From Sclerurus mexicanus (Eukaryota > Chordata > Aves > Passeriformes > Furnariidae), in assembly GCA_013396755.1 (NCBI GenBank), contig VWZF01001848.1, forward strand, positions 906,403 to 970,402: a DNA stretch of 64,000 bases. Reading direction: 5' to 3'. The notes beneath the pieces were generated by a model. That model made no database searches. It was given only the letters and a program-made list of their open reading frames with translations, and had not been told where the DNA came from. Position 1 is the first letter of the stretch, and every line of letters starts with the position of its first letter. The translations under genes were made by a program, and so were the position numbers. Below, in pieces: positions 1-11,912 of the stretch.

Positions 1-2284
1 TTAGCCCGATGATGCTAACTTGGTTTTGTTAAACACAATCAACAGTGGCAGACGACTTGGCATTTGGGTAAATTTCCCTAAATTGTACAGGAATACTGCT
101 AATAAATATCTGGGATAGAGTAGTTCACCCATGGTATTTTTAATACTATTCCCAGTAACTTCAAATAATGTATAGACCAGTAATTTGAGTGATTTGTTTT
201 CACAATTCTTGTAATTTTGGCTGCTAGTATTTAAACTTAGTTTTCTTACTCCCAGCATGCAGAACTTAGCTTAATGGGAGCAGCATATGTGCTCCTCACC
301 CTCTTTTATCACAGTAAGTTTTAGAAGCCATTCTCTTCATTCCTTTCTACTTCAGCTGGTAGTCAATATATCCAAGCTACATTATGACTTACAGAAGTGA
401 AGTAGGGATACAAATGTCTATTTAATGCTGAGAAACATGACTGTTTAGTAATCAAAAAAATAAGAGGACTTTGAATTTCCAACTTCTCAGCAGCCAATAG
501 TTCCATTAAGACAATTTCTCTCAGGCCTAAGCCACAAAGACTTCTTCAAGTTCATCTCCCTGGACTGTCCCCTGTCTTCTGCTTTTGCTTCTTACCACTC
601 AGACAGACAGACCCCATCAAACTATAACCATTGCCTTCCCTTGTGTTCAGAGCCCAGAGAAAGTCCTAGCTCTTTTCTTTCAGTGTGCCATCCCACCTTT
701 TCTCCACTGATTTGTGACACAGGAGATGTTTCTTAGTTCTTTGAATATGACCAAATAAGGATACACTAAGTTACTCTGCCACTCTGATTAAATGAGATTA
801 ATCTCTGCTTCCAACCAGCTTCAGGGAAATCTGCCAGCTACAGCCGCCCTGTGTGTCCTCCAGCAAGGGGATCTGAGGAAGTGCTTAGAAGAAGTTGCTT
901 TCCTACTAAGAATTTGTTAGGACAGGGTAAAAATCTTACTTTCATTGCTGTAAAATTAGAATCACTAATTCCAGCGTTCCTAGGAGGCACTGAAGTCCCA
1001 GCACATTTAAGAAAGCAAATCTATCAGTGCTTCACACAGCACTTGGGGACTTTAGATAGAAAGCCCTTTTACAACTTCAGATGTTGGTATTACGACTCTC
1101 TGCCAAATGCACAAAATAAGCACTGCAGAGAGCCAGAACACATCTCTGTAATGTTGATTGTAACCCATTATCAGAGTATCCCTGAGTGCACTGTACTTCT
1201 GTAATCCACTGATTGAAGAAGAGTGCTAGATAATATATGCTGTTGGAAGCCATTGAAAAACCAGCAGGTTGCTGTCACATAACTAATCATAAGTGAAAAC
1301 AGATAATGCCACCACGATAAAACTAGTACAAGTGAAAGAAAAAGTGTGTGGGTGATGGGGGAAGAAAATGAATCAGAAAACTTGAAAAATATATATTTTC
1401 TACCAATTTTTCTCTAGTCTTTCAACTTACCAGAGAAGAAGCATGCTGCAACAATAATTATAGATGATTGCAGCTCTGCAGATGCCATGTTGTTTCTGTT
1501 TGTGTAAACAATAAAACTGCCCAGACATTCAAGACTGATAAATCATAGCTTTCTCATGCAAGCACATACACACACACAGAGCACAAAAATATGTCACCAG
1601 GTAGAGTAGGCTATGAATTCACAGCTACTCCCTGATTACTGCCCAGGCAGGCATATGCCTCTCACCAGTAGACTGATTAGCCACCACATGTTGACAGAGC
1701 AGGTAAAAATCTACCTGGGGGCACATACCCACTGAGTAGCCAGAGTGCTACTCTGTGTTCATACACTTCTCAATCCATATGAACTAAATTTTGTTTGATA
1801 GCACACTGTGAGGTAGAGTCCTCTGTGTGTTTAGTACATTAAAAATATCTGCAGCTCTTCCTGCCCATCCTTTTTATTTGATCTTCTTGACACTTGTGAC
1901 TCCTATTCTTTCAAGAAGTCAAATTACTTTTATGTTAAAAAGTTAATGTACTTTTTAAATAAAGATCAGATATCTCTACGAGGGCAGCCCCTGGCCAAGC
2001 CACTGCAGGGAATGTAAATTAATTCCTTTTGTAAGTATTCACTTTAGAAGAAACTAGGGAGACTTCCATGATGGAATTCCTGTGTGGAGAATAAGGGGGC
2101 AGCAAATATCTGAAACTTTAAGTAGCTGTAGAAGAAGTTACTGCTGAACAAACTGTGAAAATGACAACTAAGGTATCCCCATTATTCCTGAGGATGAAAT
2201 AGTGAGGTACCAACAGTGGTGGGTAACTGGTTAAAACTATCTTGCTATCTCAGGGCTTGATGACGTAAAAAAGACATTGAGTTT

Positions 2285-2570
2285 TAAGAGACTTTGGGAA
2301 CTCCAGTGTAAAAGAACAAGTAAAACTGATGTCTGTAATAGGCAAATTAGTAGAATTGCTAGCAAACAAATAAAAGGCTAGGATTGCTCAACTCCCAGAT
2401 AAATACAACCTGATTTGGAAGAGCCAGCATAATTTCTGCAAAGGGGCATATTCTCTAACAAATCTCTGAAGTGCCAAAAAAATGTCATAAGAAGAGTATT
2501 TGTGATTTTTGCTTGACCTGTCAGTGTCTTGGCAACAGTAAGGGTTCATGAAAGGCACAAAAAAATGATC
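2285..2570 (+). repeat. Degraded LINE (CR1-type) reverse-transcriptase-region fragment
   Basis: The stretch resembles the part of avian/vertebrate CR1-like LINEs that encodes the early reverse-transcriptase palm: a 'tgatgtctgtaat' segment, then a 'ttagtagaattgct' segment, then 'gagccagcataatttctgc' and 'aaaggggcatattctctaac', in the consensus order. Frames are broken, so it is an old 5'-truncated copy without coding capacity. The call rests on remembered consensus, not on an alignment, and the ends are approximate. Confidence 0.5.
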
Positions 2571-4610
2571 AAAATAGGCGTGGACTCCAAGATTTAGTCA
2601 AAACCATTATTTTATGAAAAATTGTCAGTTGCCAACACCAGTTGCAATTCAATGGAAAATTGTACAATAGGTTCTGAAGCCTCAGAGGTTGAACTTCTGA
2701 TCAACCCCAAATGCCTTACCATGTTATCATAAATGAATGCTCATATGACCATTAGATTATTGCTTAGTTCTAAACTTCACATTAAAAAGAGAAGAGAGCA
2801 TTTATGAGCTTCAAATTTTACAAGATAAGAAAACTATGTCTTCATCAATCCCCTTAACCCTGAGTCATTAAACATTTTATTGCAATTCTAAGCAAAAGAG
2901 ATTTTATTTCCCCTCACTCTCATCTTTCAGGATCAACTATGCAACCAATGTCTTGAGGTACCTGTTCAAAACAGATAAAGAGTCTTGCTTCTCATTACAG
3001 ATGTATTTGCCATTATATAAGTCAAATCTTACAAGGCCTATCCACATTTTCATTACGAGTTTCGTCCAAAATGTGAAAAGTCAACAAGGTGGGGCAGTAG
3101 ATCCCCAAAGAAGCCATGTCTTTCTCAAACAGGAAATACTTGTCTCAGTTATTTCCCCTTCTGACTGTTTTACCACTTTGCAGCTCCTTTTTTGTACTTC
3201 TGTGGCTCTGCATGGTTTACCATTCATTCTACAGAAGTTGTGCCTATGGGGCAGTTTTCTGATGAGGATATTTACGTTAGCACTCTTGTGAGTAAAAGAC
3301 CTTAGAACACAATCCTCATTCAGGGGAAAAAATGCAGTTATTTCTCTCTTAAACAGTATGTGAAGCTCCCCAAGGCAGAACATTCACAGCAGCTATTTTA
3401 AATCACTGAACAATGCAGTGTTAAAAACTCTGTCGTTGGTCTTACACAGTTGCATGTGTAAATTAGCATTTGTTGTTACCAGTGTCAGTGTTAAGCATAA
3501 GGTTTTCTGGATATGTTAGAGTATAAGGAAAAACATGAAGGACTGTCTATCTCCTTTCTGGGGAGAAGAAAGAAAAAAAAAGATCATTTCATGCCAGCAG
3601 ATGGCTACAACTCATTACTGTGTAAATGTACAGTGTGGAAAGAGGAATGACAAATTAATTAGCATTCACCAGAAATACATAACAGAGAATGATATGTGCT
3701 CATGCCATTTTATTTCATGTCACATTAATTGAGTACTAGATAGCTGACAAAATGCGTTAAACTAACCATAGCTTTCACTGGCAGTAGCAGAAAATTTCCC
3801 TCATGCAGAGATTTAATTTCCTTACAGACGCTGTGACAGAGTCAGCAGCCGTGCACCCACCGCCCCCCCTCCAGTGTTACTAACTTCCTGTACTGTTCAT
3901 TTCACTGTCAATTATTTTCACTCAAGGTTACACTGGGCCTTAGACTAATAGATTTTTGATGAAAATGTAGCTTACCCCTATTTAACCAGCAGCCTGTATC
4001 CCTGGATGGCTCAGCAGAGGAGCCTTGTTTCTCCAGGAGAGGAACCTGTGTGATGGCAGGGAGTCACAGGTCAGTTTGCTACGAGGGAATCTTGCAGGGA
4101 AATCCTACATAAAACGTCTGCCAGACCCTTAATGAATAACTTGAAAATACTTGAGTTACTGAAAACAGTGGCACAGGCACTTTTAATGAGGATTTTGAGT
4201 TTTCTACAGCTCTACCAACTCTGTGAAAACCTGGTCTGTTTTTCAAGTATGTCTAAGAAAGACCTTGAAACTGAGATACCACAAAACCCTCAGATTTCCT
4301 GAAAAGCATCTGAGGTGTCATGACTCAAGTCCCTTGTGACACACAAATAAACACAAATAAGTTGATGTGTCTTAAAAATCACTGTGATCTGGAAGATGCC
4401 ACTTTTTTATTTTGCAGAGCTCTGCCTCAAATTCAATACAGCTACATTTATGCATGATTAGCCACTGTATAAAATGCAGCTTTTGCTTTAGTACCACCTT
4501 GTGTAGCCTGTTCACAGGGGTTTAAACCAACTTGTGCCAGTGGGCAGCCTTCCTCACCACCCACGCTGTGACTGCCCCGGCCTGGAGTCACTCCAGTAGA
4601 TCAGCCCCAT

Positions 4611-4740
4611 GCTGAATCATAGAATATCCTGAGTTGGAAAAGTTCATTGACCCCAGCTCCTGGCCCTGCACAGAACAACCCCAAAACTCAGCCAGGGCTG
4701 GGGTCAGGCTGCCCATGGAGAAGGCACTTAGGGCTTTTCC
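4611..4740 (-). repeat. CR1 LINE 3'-end fragment
   Basis: Contains the typical minus-orientation start of a CR1 3' end ('aatcatagaatatcctgagt'), then 'ttggaaaagttcattgaccc' and 'agctcctggccctgcacag', and a GC-rich tail. This matches the avian CR1 3' UTR read from its terminus inwards. Only about 130 bp is recognisable. It is non-coding. Confidence 0.75.
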
Positions 4741-6361
4741 AGTTCAGTCTCTTGAGCTGGCAGGGCACAACTGTAAATCTTGCCACCATAGCCAGCTCTC
4801 CATCATCTTTTACAGGGGGGAAGTGGGAAAAGAAACACTGCATTACTACACAGCTACATGGTGACTCAAAACTCCCTGAGGTGCGGTAGCAACACAAGGG
4901 CAGCAGTGATGTTGCAAAGTAATATCAAGAAGTGTTAGCTAACCAAGAGGCAACAAAAGGCATAACATGCTTGAAATAAAACCAGATGGAAAAAAAAAAT
5001 CAGTTTTTACAATTGCTCTGATCAGTTCTATGGACCTGCAGTGGTTTCAAGATCAGTTACAAGTCAGGGCACCAGATGAACACTGAAACCATCCTAGTTT
5101 CTAGAAGCACGTCTTGCTTTCTTTGTTGCTATGTGAAAAGTGAGCTGTCAGTGAGCAAACTAATACAGCAAATTGCCATCATAGCTGGGACCATGACTTA
5201 TGGGTAAGAAAAAAAGACACACTGTGCTACTACCACACAACTATTCCCAGGTCAACCTTGCTCTGCCTTTCTGGGGTATCAGAGCAGCACTATTTTTCAT
5301 CCCTCACTCACTTATCTACACTGTCTAAATGCTACATTGATTTCATCTTTACTAATCAAGGAGAAAACCACACTGGCAAGCAGCTGTTAGCTGTCCAAAA
5401 GATGGGACAGAAGGAGATTAGGTTTGCTTTGCAGTGTTTAATTAAAAAGATAAAGATACCTTTCCATTTAATAGACTGCTGCTTGAAGTCTCATGCAGAG
5501 ATCATTCATCATTTGGCTTCTAAAGATCTATGATCTTCTGACAGAAAGAAACGAGATTCAGCAGCTGGGAGGGATGCTGCAGGACTAGGCTATGCCAGGC
5601 ACAGATAAAATAATCCGTATGCTGGAACTGGTGAAGAGCAGCTGGTTACAGAGCAGTCATTGGGAATCAGTCTGATTAGATATAGCTGAACAGTGGGCAA
5701 CTCACAAAAAACTGTACATGTATTAAACCAGGTGTTAGAAATTAATGTATTTCCAAATTTTTTAGCAAAATTGTTTGATGGAAAGCCTGAATATTTATTA
5801 ACTTAATAAAACATCCAACATACCTTAATATTCATATTTAACAGAAACACAAAGAATAATTCTAGAAGAAACATTTACTGACTCTGTTGCATCATATTTC
5901 AAGTCAAAGACCAGCATGACTTTGAATAAACTTTGATCAACTATTGGTTAAATGGGAAAGGCAACAGCTAGAAATATTTTTGCCCCACAAAGAGCAGAAG
6001 CAGCAAAGCCTGGTTTTCTATGAGTTTGTACCCTTTGCTGCTATATCTCTTATTATTGTAACGACTCCACTGTTGGACCCATGTCCCTTGTGATACCTTA
6101 CGGGCTATCAGGCAGCATTGTGTGGGCAATGGGTACCGAGGCAGTGGCTGGTGTCCTGCTCCCAGACTGAACACACAGGGGCTGGACTCTGCTCCTTCTC
6201 CTCCATTTGGGCCCTAACTGCCTCTTTTCTTCTACTAAGCCACAGATTTTCACAGCACTGTCAAGTAACCTGCTTTGAGTTTTCTACACCTCTCAACTTT
6301 TTTTGAAATCACCTGAGTTGTTAGGGAGCGCACCTGCCATTCCATAACCTTATTTTCTCAG

Positions 6362-6428
6362 GGGGAAAAAAAAAAAAAAGGAAAAAAAAAACCAGCAAAG
6401 TATTAGGAACAAACAGATTTTTTTTTTA
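6362..6428. repeat. A-rich / T-run low-complexity tract
   Basis: Two long adenine runs separated by GG are followed about 25 bp later by a run of nine or ten thymines. It looks like ordinary poly-purine expansion. Confidence 0.8.
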
Positions 6429-6586
6429 TTCTTTCAAAATTATGCTGGAAGCAAGAGAAATCTTCACAGCAGCTCATAAAAAGATCGTTTAAATAATAAT
6501 GTATAGGATATATTATTCTCAATAAATGTTTCAGTTTTGAAGGCTCATCCACTTTGTACCACTGCCAGATGCTTCTGCACATCAGC

Positions 6587-6635
6587 TTAATCACCTGTAC
6601 AGGTGATTAACTATACCTGTACAGGTGATTAACTA
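6587..6635. repeat. Perfect 24-bp palindrome with 22-bp tandem duplication (E-box cluster)
   Basis: Positions 6,587-6,610 form an exact palindrome whose half is TTAATCACCTGT followed by its own complement. A 21-bp segment starting ACCTGTACAGGTG (6,593-6,613) is repeated exactly at 6,615-6,635, a period of 22. Together this gives two CACCTG and two CAGGTG-type E-boxes within about 45 bp. The function is unknown. It may be a chance local duplication, or a site for ZEB/Snail or bHLH factors. Confidence 0.85.
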
Positions 6636-9600
6636 CAAAGCTGAAATTTAAATAACCAGAACTGAACTTTGAAAATCAATAAGCCTGGAAGAGGGCTAGA
6701 AGTTGGCCAAGAAATTGTTTTCTTTTAACTTATGCTAATTTTTCATAAATCTTTAGCATAACATTGAGAAGCCTAGAAACCTATTATTTTTGTGCCTACA
6801 CTCAAGTGATCTGGCCTAGTTATAGGTAAGAAAACTAAATGCAAGCCAGGAAGAATGCAAAGATTGTTCAAAGAGATAGAGAATCAGAACATAAATAAGC
6901 TACTTAGCATGGTTTATGCAAAACAGCTATTACCTTGTTAATGAGATTGATTACAAGCTTGTTTGATAAAGTCAGTCATAGCTTCAATACACCTAGGTGT
7001 CCTAAGGCACTTGAATTAGTAACATATGATGTGCTCATTTAAAAAGTAATAACTCTTCTACATCAATAAAGCACACCAGTAATGAATTAGAAATTCTTGC
7101 AGGGATCTTAAAAGTCATATCCACAGGGGAGCTGCTGCAGTGCTTCTGGTGAGGGGATGGTTAGGCATTTGGCAGCAGAGCCATTTCCATTTTCCAACTC
7201 AATCAGAAAACAAATCCAGTTTCAAAATAATCTCATTAATACTTACCCTCAAAGCCCAGAATCAGCTTATGCAGCGTTTCAGATGGATTGATAACTTGAA
7301 GCAATTTACCACGTGAAGACACAAATGCCTGTATTAGTAAAGCAACAAAGTAGAAAAGAGGCAAAGAGAGAAAAAAAAAGTAGAAATTGATATAAAATCA
7401 GCACTTCTAAAAGATGAAGATGATCAAAGACTAAGCAGTAAGGAGAACTAATAGGCAGTTAGGCTGGGTGATCTAGATCACTTGTGAGAGGCTGGGTTTA
7501 CCACAAAACAAGTCACTGCAACATTTCCAAAGCAAAATTTTGCATCTAGAAACAAGATTTCCCAAGTGCCCTGGGAAACCACAACGCTGAAGAAGAATGA
7601 GACGCAGGGCAAGTGTGTAATGTAGCAAGTGCCTCCATATACACTTAGCAAGCAGGACTCATAAGCTGTCCTGAAGAATGAACAGCTGAGTAGCAAGTGA
7701 GAATAAAGGCATGAATTTACCTTTAGGAGTGTCACAGGTGACACTGTTATAAGATTTGGTATGCCCACATTTCAAAAGATATTTTTAAAAATTAGACAAT
7801 GCACAGAAAACCTGCAAGAATATTTCAGGAATGGGCAAAAGCCCCATAATTCCTGCCATAAGGAATTTAAATAGTAGCATGTGTATCTTCACAGGGAAAA
7901 GACTGAGAAGTGACATTGCAAGGCATAAGTACTTTCACAGGGGAAAAAACAACATGTGCCCCAAAACTCCCCAATGCACTGAGGAAGGCACAAGTCAAAC
8001 AAGTGGCTGAGAGTAGAACCATTACAAGCTCTACACTAGACATGAAGCAAGCATTTTACATCATGAAGAAGCCATGGAAAGGGACAGATGAGTCTCCATT
8101 GCCTCATGTTTTCCAACAAAGGCTAAATGCTTTTTGGAAAAAGAAGCCTTAATCAATTTATTGGATTCTGCAAAGGACGTGGAAGGAAATGAAATTGCCT
8201 GTAATAACAGAGAGATCAAACTACCTGATCTAATAGCCTTTATTGAATTTATGTTGAATAGAAGAAAGGATTTTGGTGTTCTAGCAGAACATCCAGGATA
8301 AAGATGAGATCTAAAGGCTCATTTAGCATTTAAATTCAATAAAATTAATATACTTTTCAGGAAGGCTTTAAGCTTGATAGCCCAGGGAAGTGAAGCTCTT
8401 TTCCCATCCAAAATGTGCCTCCTGAGCATTGAACCCAGCTTACCAACACCCATCCTGGGTCAGAGACACCTGTGGGAATATCCAGCCCTGTGGGGCCATA
8501 TCTGACTCTGGTTCAGAGAGGAACAGGAGTTTTGACCCACTGGTGTACTTCTTTGCCCTTTTATATTCCCTAGTAAAGCCATCCAGAAATTTTAAGACAA
8601 TTTTTAACTTTGGAAACTCTGATTGAAACAATATATTCAACAAGAGGAGCAATAAAAATAATTCCAACAAGGTAGGTGTGATGTTCATAATTTCTAATGT
8701 TAGTTGGCAGGTTTGGGAAATAAAGTCATTTGAAGTTTGAATTAATTCGTTTGCATTCATATTTCATATAAATAAACAAAATGATACAGCTGAAATAAGA
8801 GTTTTAGTGGCTTTAAAATTAATGTTCCTTAAATTCCATTTCACAGGAAATTAAGTTTCTGATTCAAGACAAAAGGAAAACTTTGAAATGGCCAAAATCC
8901 CTATTAGCCAGAAAGCAAACTTCCAGCAGGTCCACCCTGCAGTACCAGGGGGGGATGATGAGAAGTAATCGCTTCCCTTTTTCCAGTTGGTGAGAAATCA
9001 GTGACACGTTTGCAAAGCTTGTGAATCAATCTATTTTCTCAAATACACCCAAACTTCACAGATCAGTGAGAAAACCATATGTTCCCCTGTTACTAATCCA
9101 TGCCTGGCCCACATTTTCCAGTTCTCCTCCGGTTGTGGCAGATGAGACTGCACAGCAGAGACACGCGAGGCATTGCCACTGCAGACAGGAGCTTGCTGGG
9201 GATCAAAAGCCTGTGCTGCCAAAAGCCTGTGCAGCAGCAGCGCTCCCCTTGGCTTCATCCAAACCACCCCAGCCAACTCAGGTAGGAAAGGAACCACCTT
9301 CAAGGTAAAAACATGTTTAATCTTTTTTTCCACCTGCATTTGTTCTGCTTCAATACAGAAACTTGCATTACATGATTGTCACACTGAGTAACCACGAGCC
9401 AAGTTTTGCTCCTCATGTAACTGCTGTGACCAGAGCTGGCACCTGCCATTTCACAAGGAGGTTGAACAAATGTGGAGGGTTGAGAATTTTCTTATTCTTC
9501 CTGGGCAGAAATTAATCACTTTCAATCCATCAGCTGTCTAGTCCCATGACAGGCAGGTGTGACAAGCAAGGAGCTATGTACTTCATCACCTCCCCTGACT

Positions 9601-10761
9601 TGCATGTGACAGAAAGAAATTGTATCACAGCTGCACAAAGAAAACCAATTTAAAAGTCCAAGTGACTGTTTTGCCCTTGTATGCAGGTATTTAGGTCTCA
9701 TTAATGTCATTGTGAGCTATACCACATGTATCAAAGAGAAATACCCCCCTGGCTCATTTTGTAATATCACAGTGTTTGGAATTCAGTCACAGACTTCACT
9801 GTTGAAGACTGAGTTCTCTGATTACTCAAGATATTTTTATTTAAGAAAAACAGTTAGGAAGGAATTAAAAAAATAATCCAGAACAGGGTTCATCAAAACA
9901 TTGCAACTGTTTTACAAACCAGAACAATAACATTCATGATAATTAAAAAAAATCTAGAAACTTTTTATGCACAAATTAAAAAATGTCTAAGGAATTTATT
10001 GATCACAGCTGACTGGTATCTATTCAAGGAAGGAGTTATCTGGCAACAGATGGGCCTATAATAATATTAATATCCTCACCATCTGGCTTTTAATCCATGC
10101 TTTTCATCAGTAGATCATAAAGCACTTTACAAATGAGGTCAAACATCTTGTGGGAAAAAGCAGAATTAGACATAACAGTTAAAAGTTGAACAAATATAAG
10201 CAAGAAATAAGGCACACTCCATTTGCTCTTTTTTCAATTGCAACAGCACGTGATTAACAAAACAAGGTATTTGCCTGTAAACACTATATTCTCCATCGCT
10301 TGTTGTCAAAAAGGGACAGTCTCATGTTATAGTTTAAAGTAATTACAAACTTCAGAGAGTTATTAGGTGAGGTTGTTTGCCTTTTGAAAACAGTAACTGG
10401 TGAAAACAAGGTGAACACAAATACCTCTTTCCTCTGAAAGTCTAAAAATTTTCTGCATTTCCCTTTGGCTTCAGCCTACCCCACCTACCCAATTAGTCAA
10501 GCAAATCTCATACATCCTTTCTGGAGGCTTGAAGAGAACTGCTCACAAAATGGCTCTTTTCACCCAGAGCTCATGATCCAGTTTCAGATTTGGTTGACAT
10601 TGAACAAATAAAATCCTTACCATATCTCACATAGACATGACATGAGCCAGATTTTTTAATTTGTGTCATAACAAGCTGCTAGAACCCCAAACCCACAATG
10701 CTTAATGCAACCTGATACCTTCATTCGGCATCAGATTTGATAAGCCAGAATGAATGTTCAT

Positions 10762-10825
10762 GTTAAAGGTTGGACCTGATGATCTTAGAGGTCTTTTCCA
10801 ACCTAAAGCCTCAATGGTCTGATGT
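10762..10825 (+). repeat. CR1 LINE 3'-end fragment
   Basis: 'aaggttggacctgatgatct' followed by 'tagaggtcttttccaaccta' and 'aatggtctgatg' matches the conserved last 60-70 bp of avian CR1 elements in plus orientation, including a decayed 8-mer tail. It is a short, non-coding copy. Confidence 0.8.
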
Positions 10826-11641
10826 TGACTAAACTGATCTCTGACAACCCAAAGCACATCTCTGATGGAATTCCAATAGAGGCAGGCCAAACAGTGAGTT
10901 TCTGCACTGCCACCCTGTGAAGCCAATGCAATACCATGTGCATGTAATGTCACTTCCAGGCTGTCAGGTCTTCTAAATAGATCTTTTTGCAACACTGACT
11001 GCATAGGGAAGGACTACAAAATGATAAATAATCTCTTTAAATATGATGATGAATGCATCCTCTGCACAGTTCTGCCACAGGTGGTGACCAGATGAGAAAA
11101 ACTGAACACACCGAACACCTAAAACACAGGCACTTGGACATTTAAATTGTTCTTGAATTCTTTGGCACATCTGACCCCCCAAAATCATGTATTTTCAACT
11201 TTGCTAAGAAAGAAACCTTCCTGAATTTCACTGTTCTGCAGCTGTTCTTTGGAAAAAATGCTGTTGGTACAGCACCCCCCCCCCCAGTCATTTGCGTCTT
11301 GCCTCAATGGTCTGTTCTGAAAACTCTTTAGAGCAGAGACCATATATATGCCTGTGTGATATGCATAACAGGGTTTTCACCCTGAGTGAGCATTTGACAT
11401 CTACTGTAAAATTACTAATATATCTGGAAAGAGGATCCTAATTACTCAGAATGGTCTGTACCACTTAGCAGATGACAGAACCCATACTGCTTAAAAGACA
11501 GCAACCTTACATATCAAGCCTTGCCCAGCCCAACATATCCAAAGGTTTCAAAGGCCTACATTACTTCAAAATGCACTTTCAAACTTTGTTGTTGAGTAAC
11601 TTTGTGAGTGAACTCCAAACCTAAGGGGATCACAGGCCTAC

Positions 11642-11724
11642 ACAAACAAACCAAAGTCCAAACACAGATTATGGCCTGAGCAAAGGGCAGAATGTGGATC
11701 TGGGGAAAAAAGCAGGATAAATAA
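11642..11724 (+). promoter_or_regulatory. SMLR1: Putative SMLR1 proximal promoter (FOXA-like, HNF4A-like and TATA-like sites)
   Basis: Upstream of the SMLR1 start there is ACAAACA (11,642-11,648, forkhead/FOXA-like), then CAAAGTCCA (11,652-11,660, a close match to the HNF4A core), then a TATA-like ATAAATAA (11,717-11,724). The start codon is at 11,780. Initiation about 30 bp after the TATA-like box would leave a short 5'UTR. FOXA plus HNF4A is a liver/gut combination and fits the liver-biased expression I recall for human SMLR1. This is inference from motifs only. Confidence 0.4.
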
Positions 11725-11779
11725 GATTCAAACTCGTGGATCGTAAGGATCTTGCTTGGCACAGTTGCCACAAAGGAAA

Positions 11780-11912
11780 ATGAGCATGAGTTACGTATTT
11801 TCGGTGTTTCTGAGGGAGCTGCCTGGCTACGTTCTCTTTGCTGGAATCTTTATGCCTGTGACTTTACTCCTGCTGCTGCTAATTGCCTACTTCAGGATCA
11901 AACTAAGAGAAG
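11780..11912 (+). CDS. SMLR1: Small leucine-rich protein 1 (SMLR1), coding exon 1
   Basis: First of two coding exons of a predicted 104-residue single-pass membrane protein of unknown molecular function. This exon gives residues 1-44 plus one base of codon 45. It starts MSMSYVF, then FLRELPGY, then a hydrophobic segment of about 22 residues (about 17-38, with a run of six leucines) followed by basic FRIKLRE, consistent with a membrane anchor with the basic side cytoplasmic. Human SMLR1 (about 107 residues, from memory) has the same RELPG, leucine run and IAYFKIKL layout and lies beside EPB41L2 in the same orientation. The ATG at 11,780 was chosen; a second ATG two codons downstream (11,786) is equally usable. 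The exon ends in phase 1 at a consensus donor GTAAGT (11,913). The open frame continuing past the donor is intronic. Confidence 0.88.

Larger units (their letters stand above)
1..11640. other. Intergenic region upstream of SMLR1, no supported gene
   Basis: No exon with plausible splice signals or recognisable protein similarity was found on either strand; open frames here are short (at most about 117 codons) and look random. The region is AT-rich with interspersed CR1 remnants (about 2,285-2,570, 4,611-4,740 and 10,762-10,825), a palindrome plus tandem duplication (6,587-6,635), A- and T-runs (6,362-6,428) and a C-run (about 11,273-11,286), each listed separately where useful. By human synteny the next gene leftwards would be TMEM200A, but nothing of it is seen. 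The rest is featureless to me and could hold regulatory elements I cannot recognise by eye. Confidence 0.75.

Noticed and set aside
851..1204. 117-codon plus-strand open frame
   Set aside because: No homology, promoter or splice support; the length is within chance for this much sequence.
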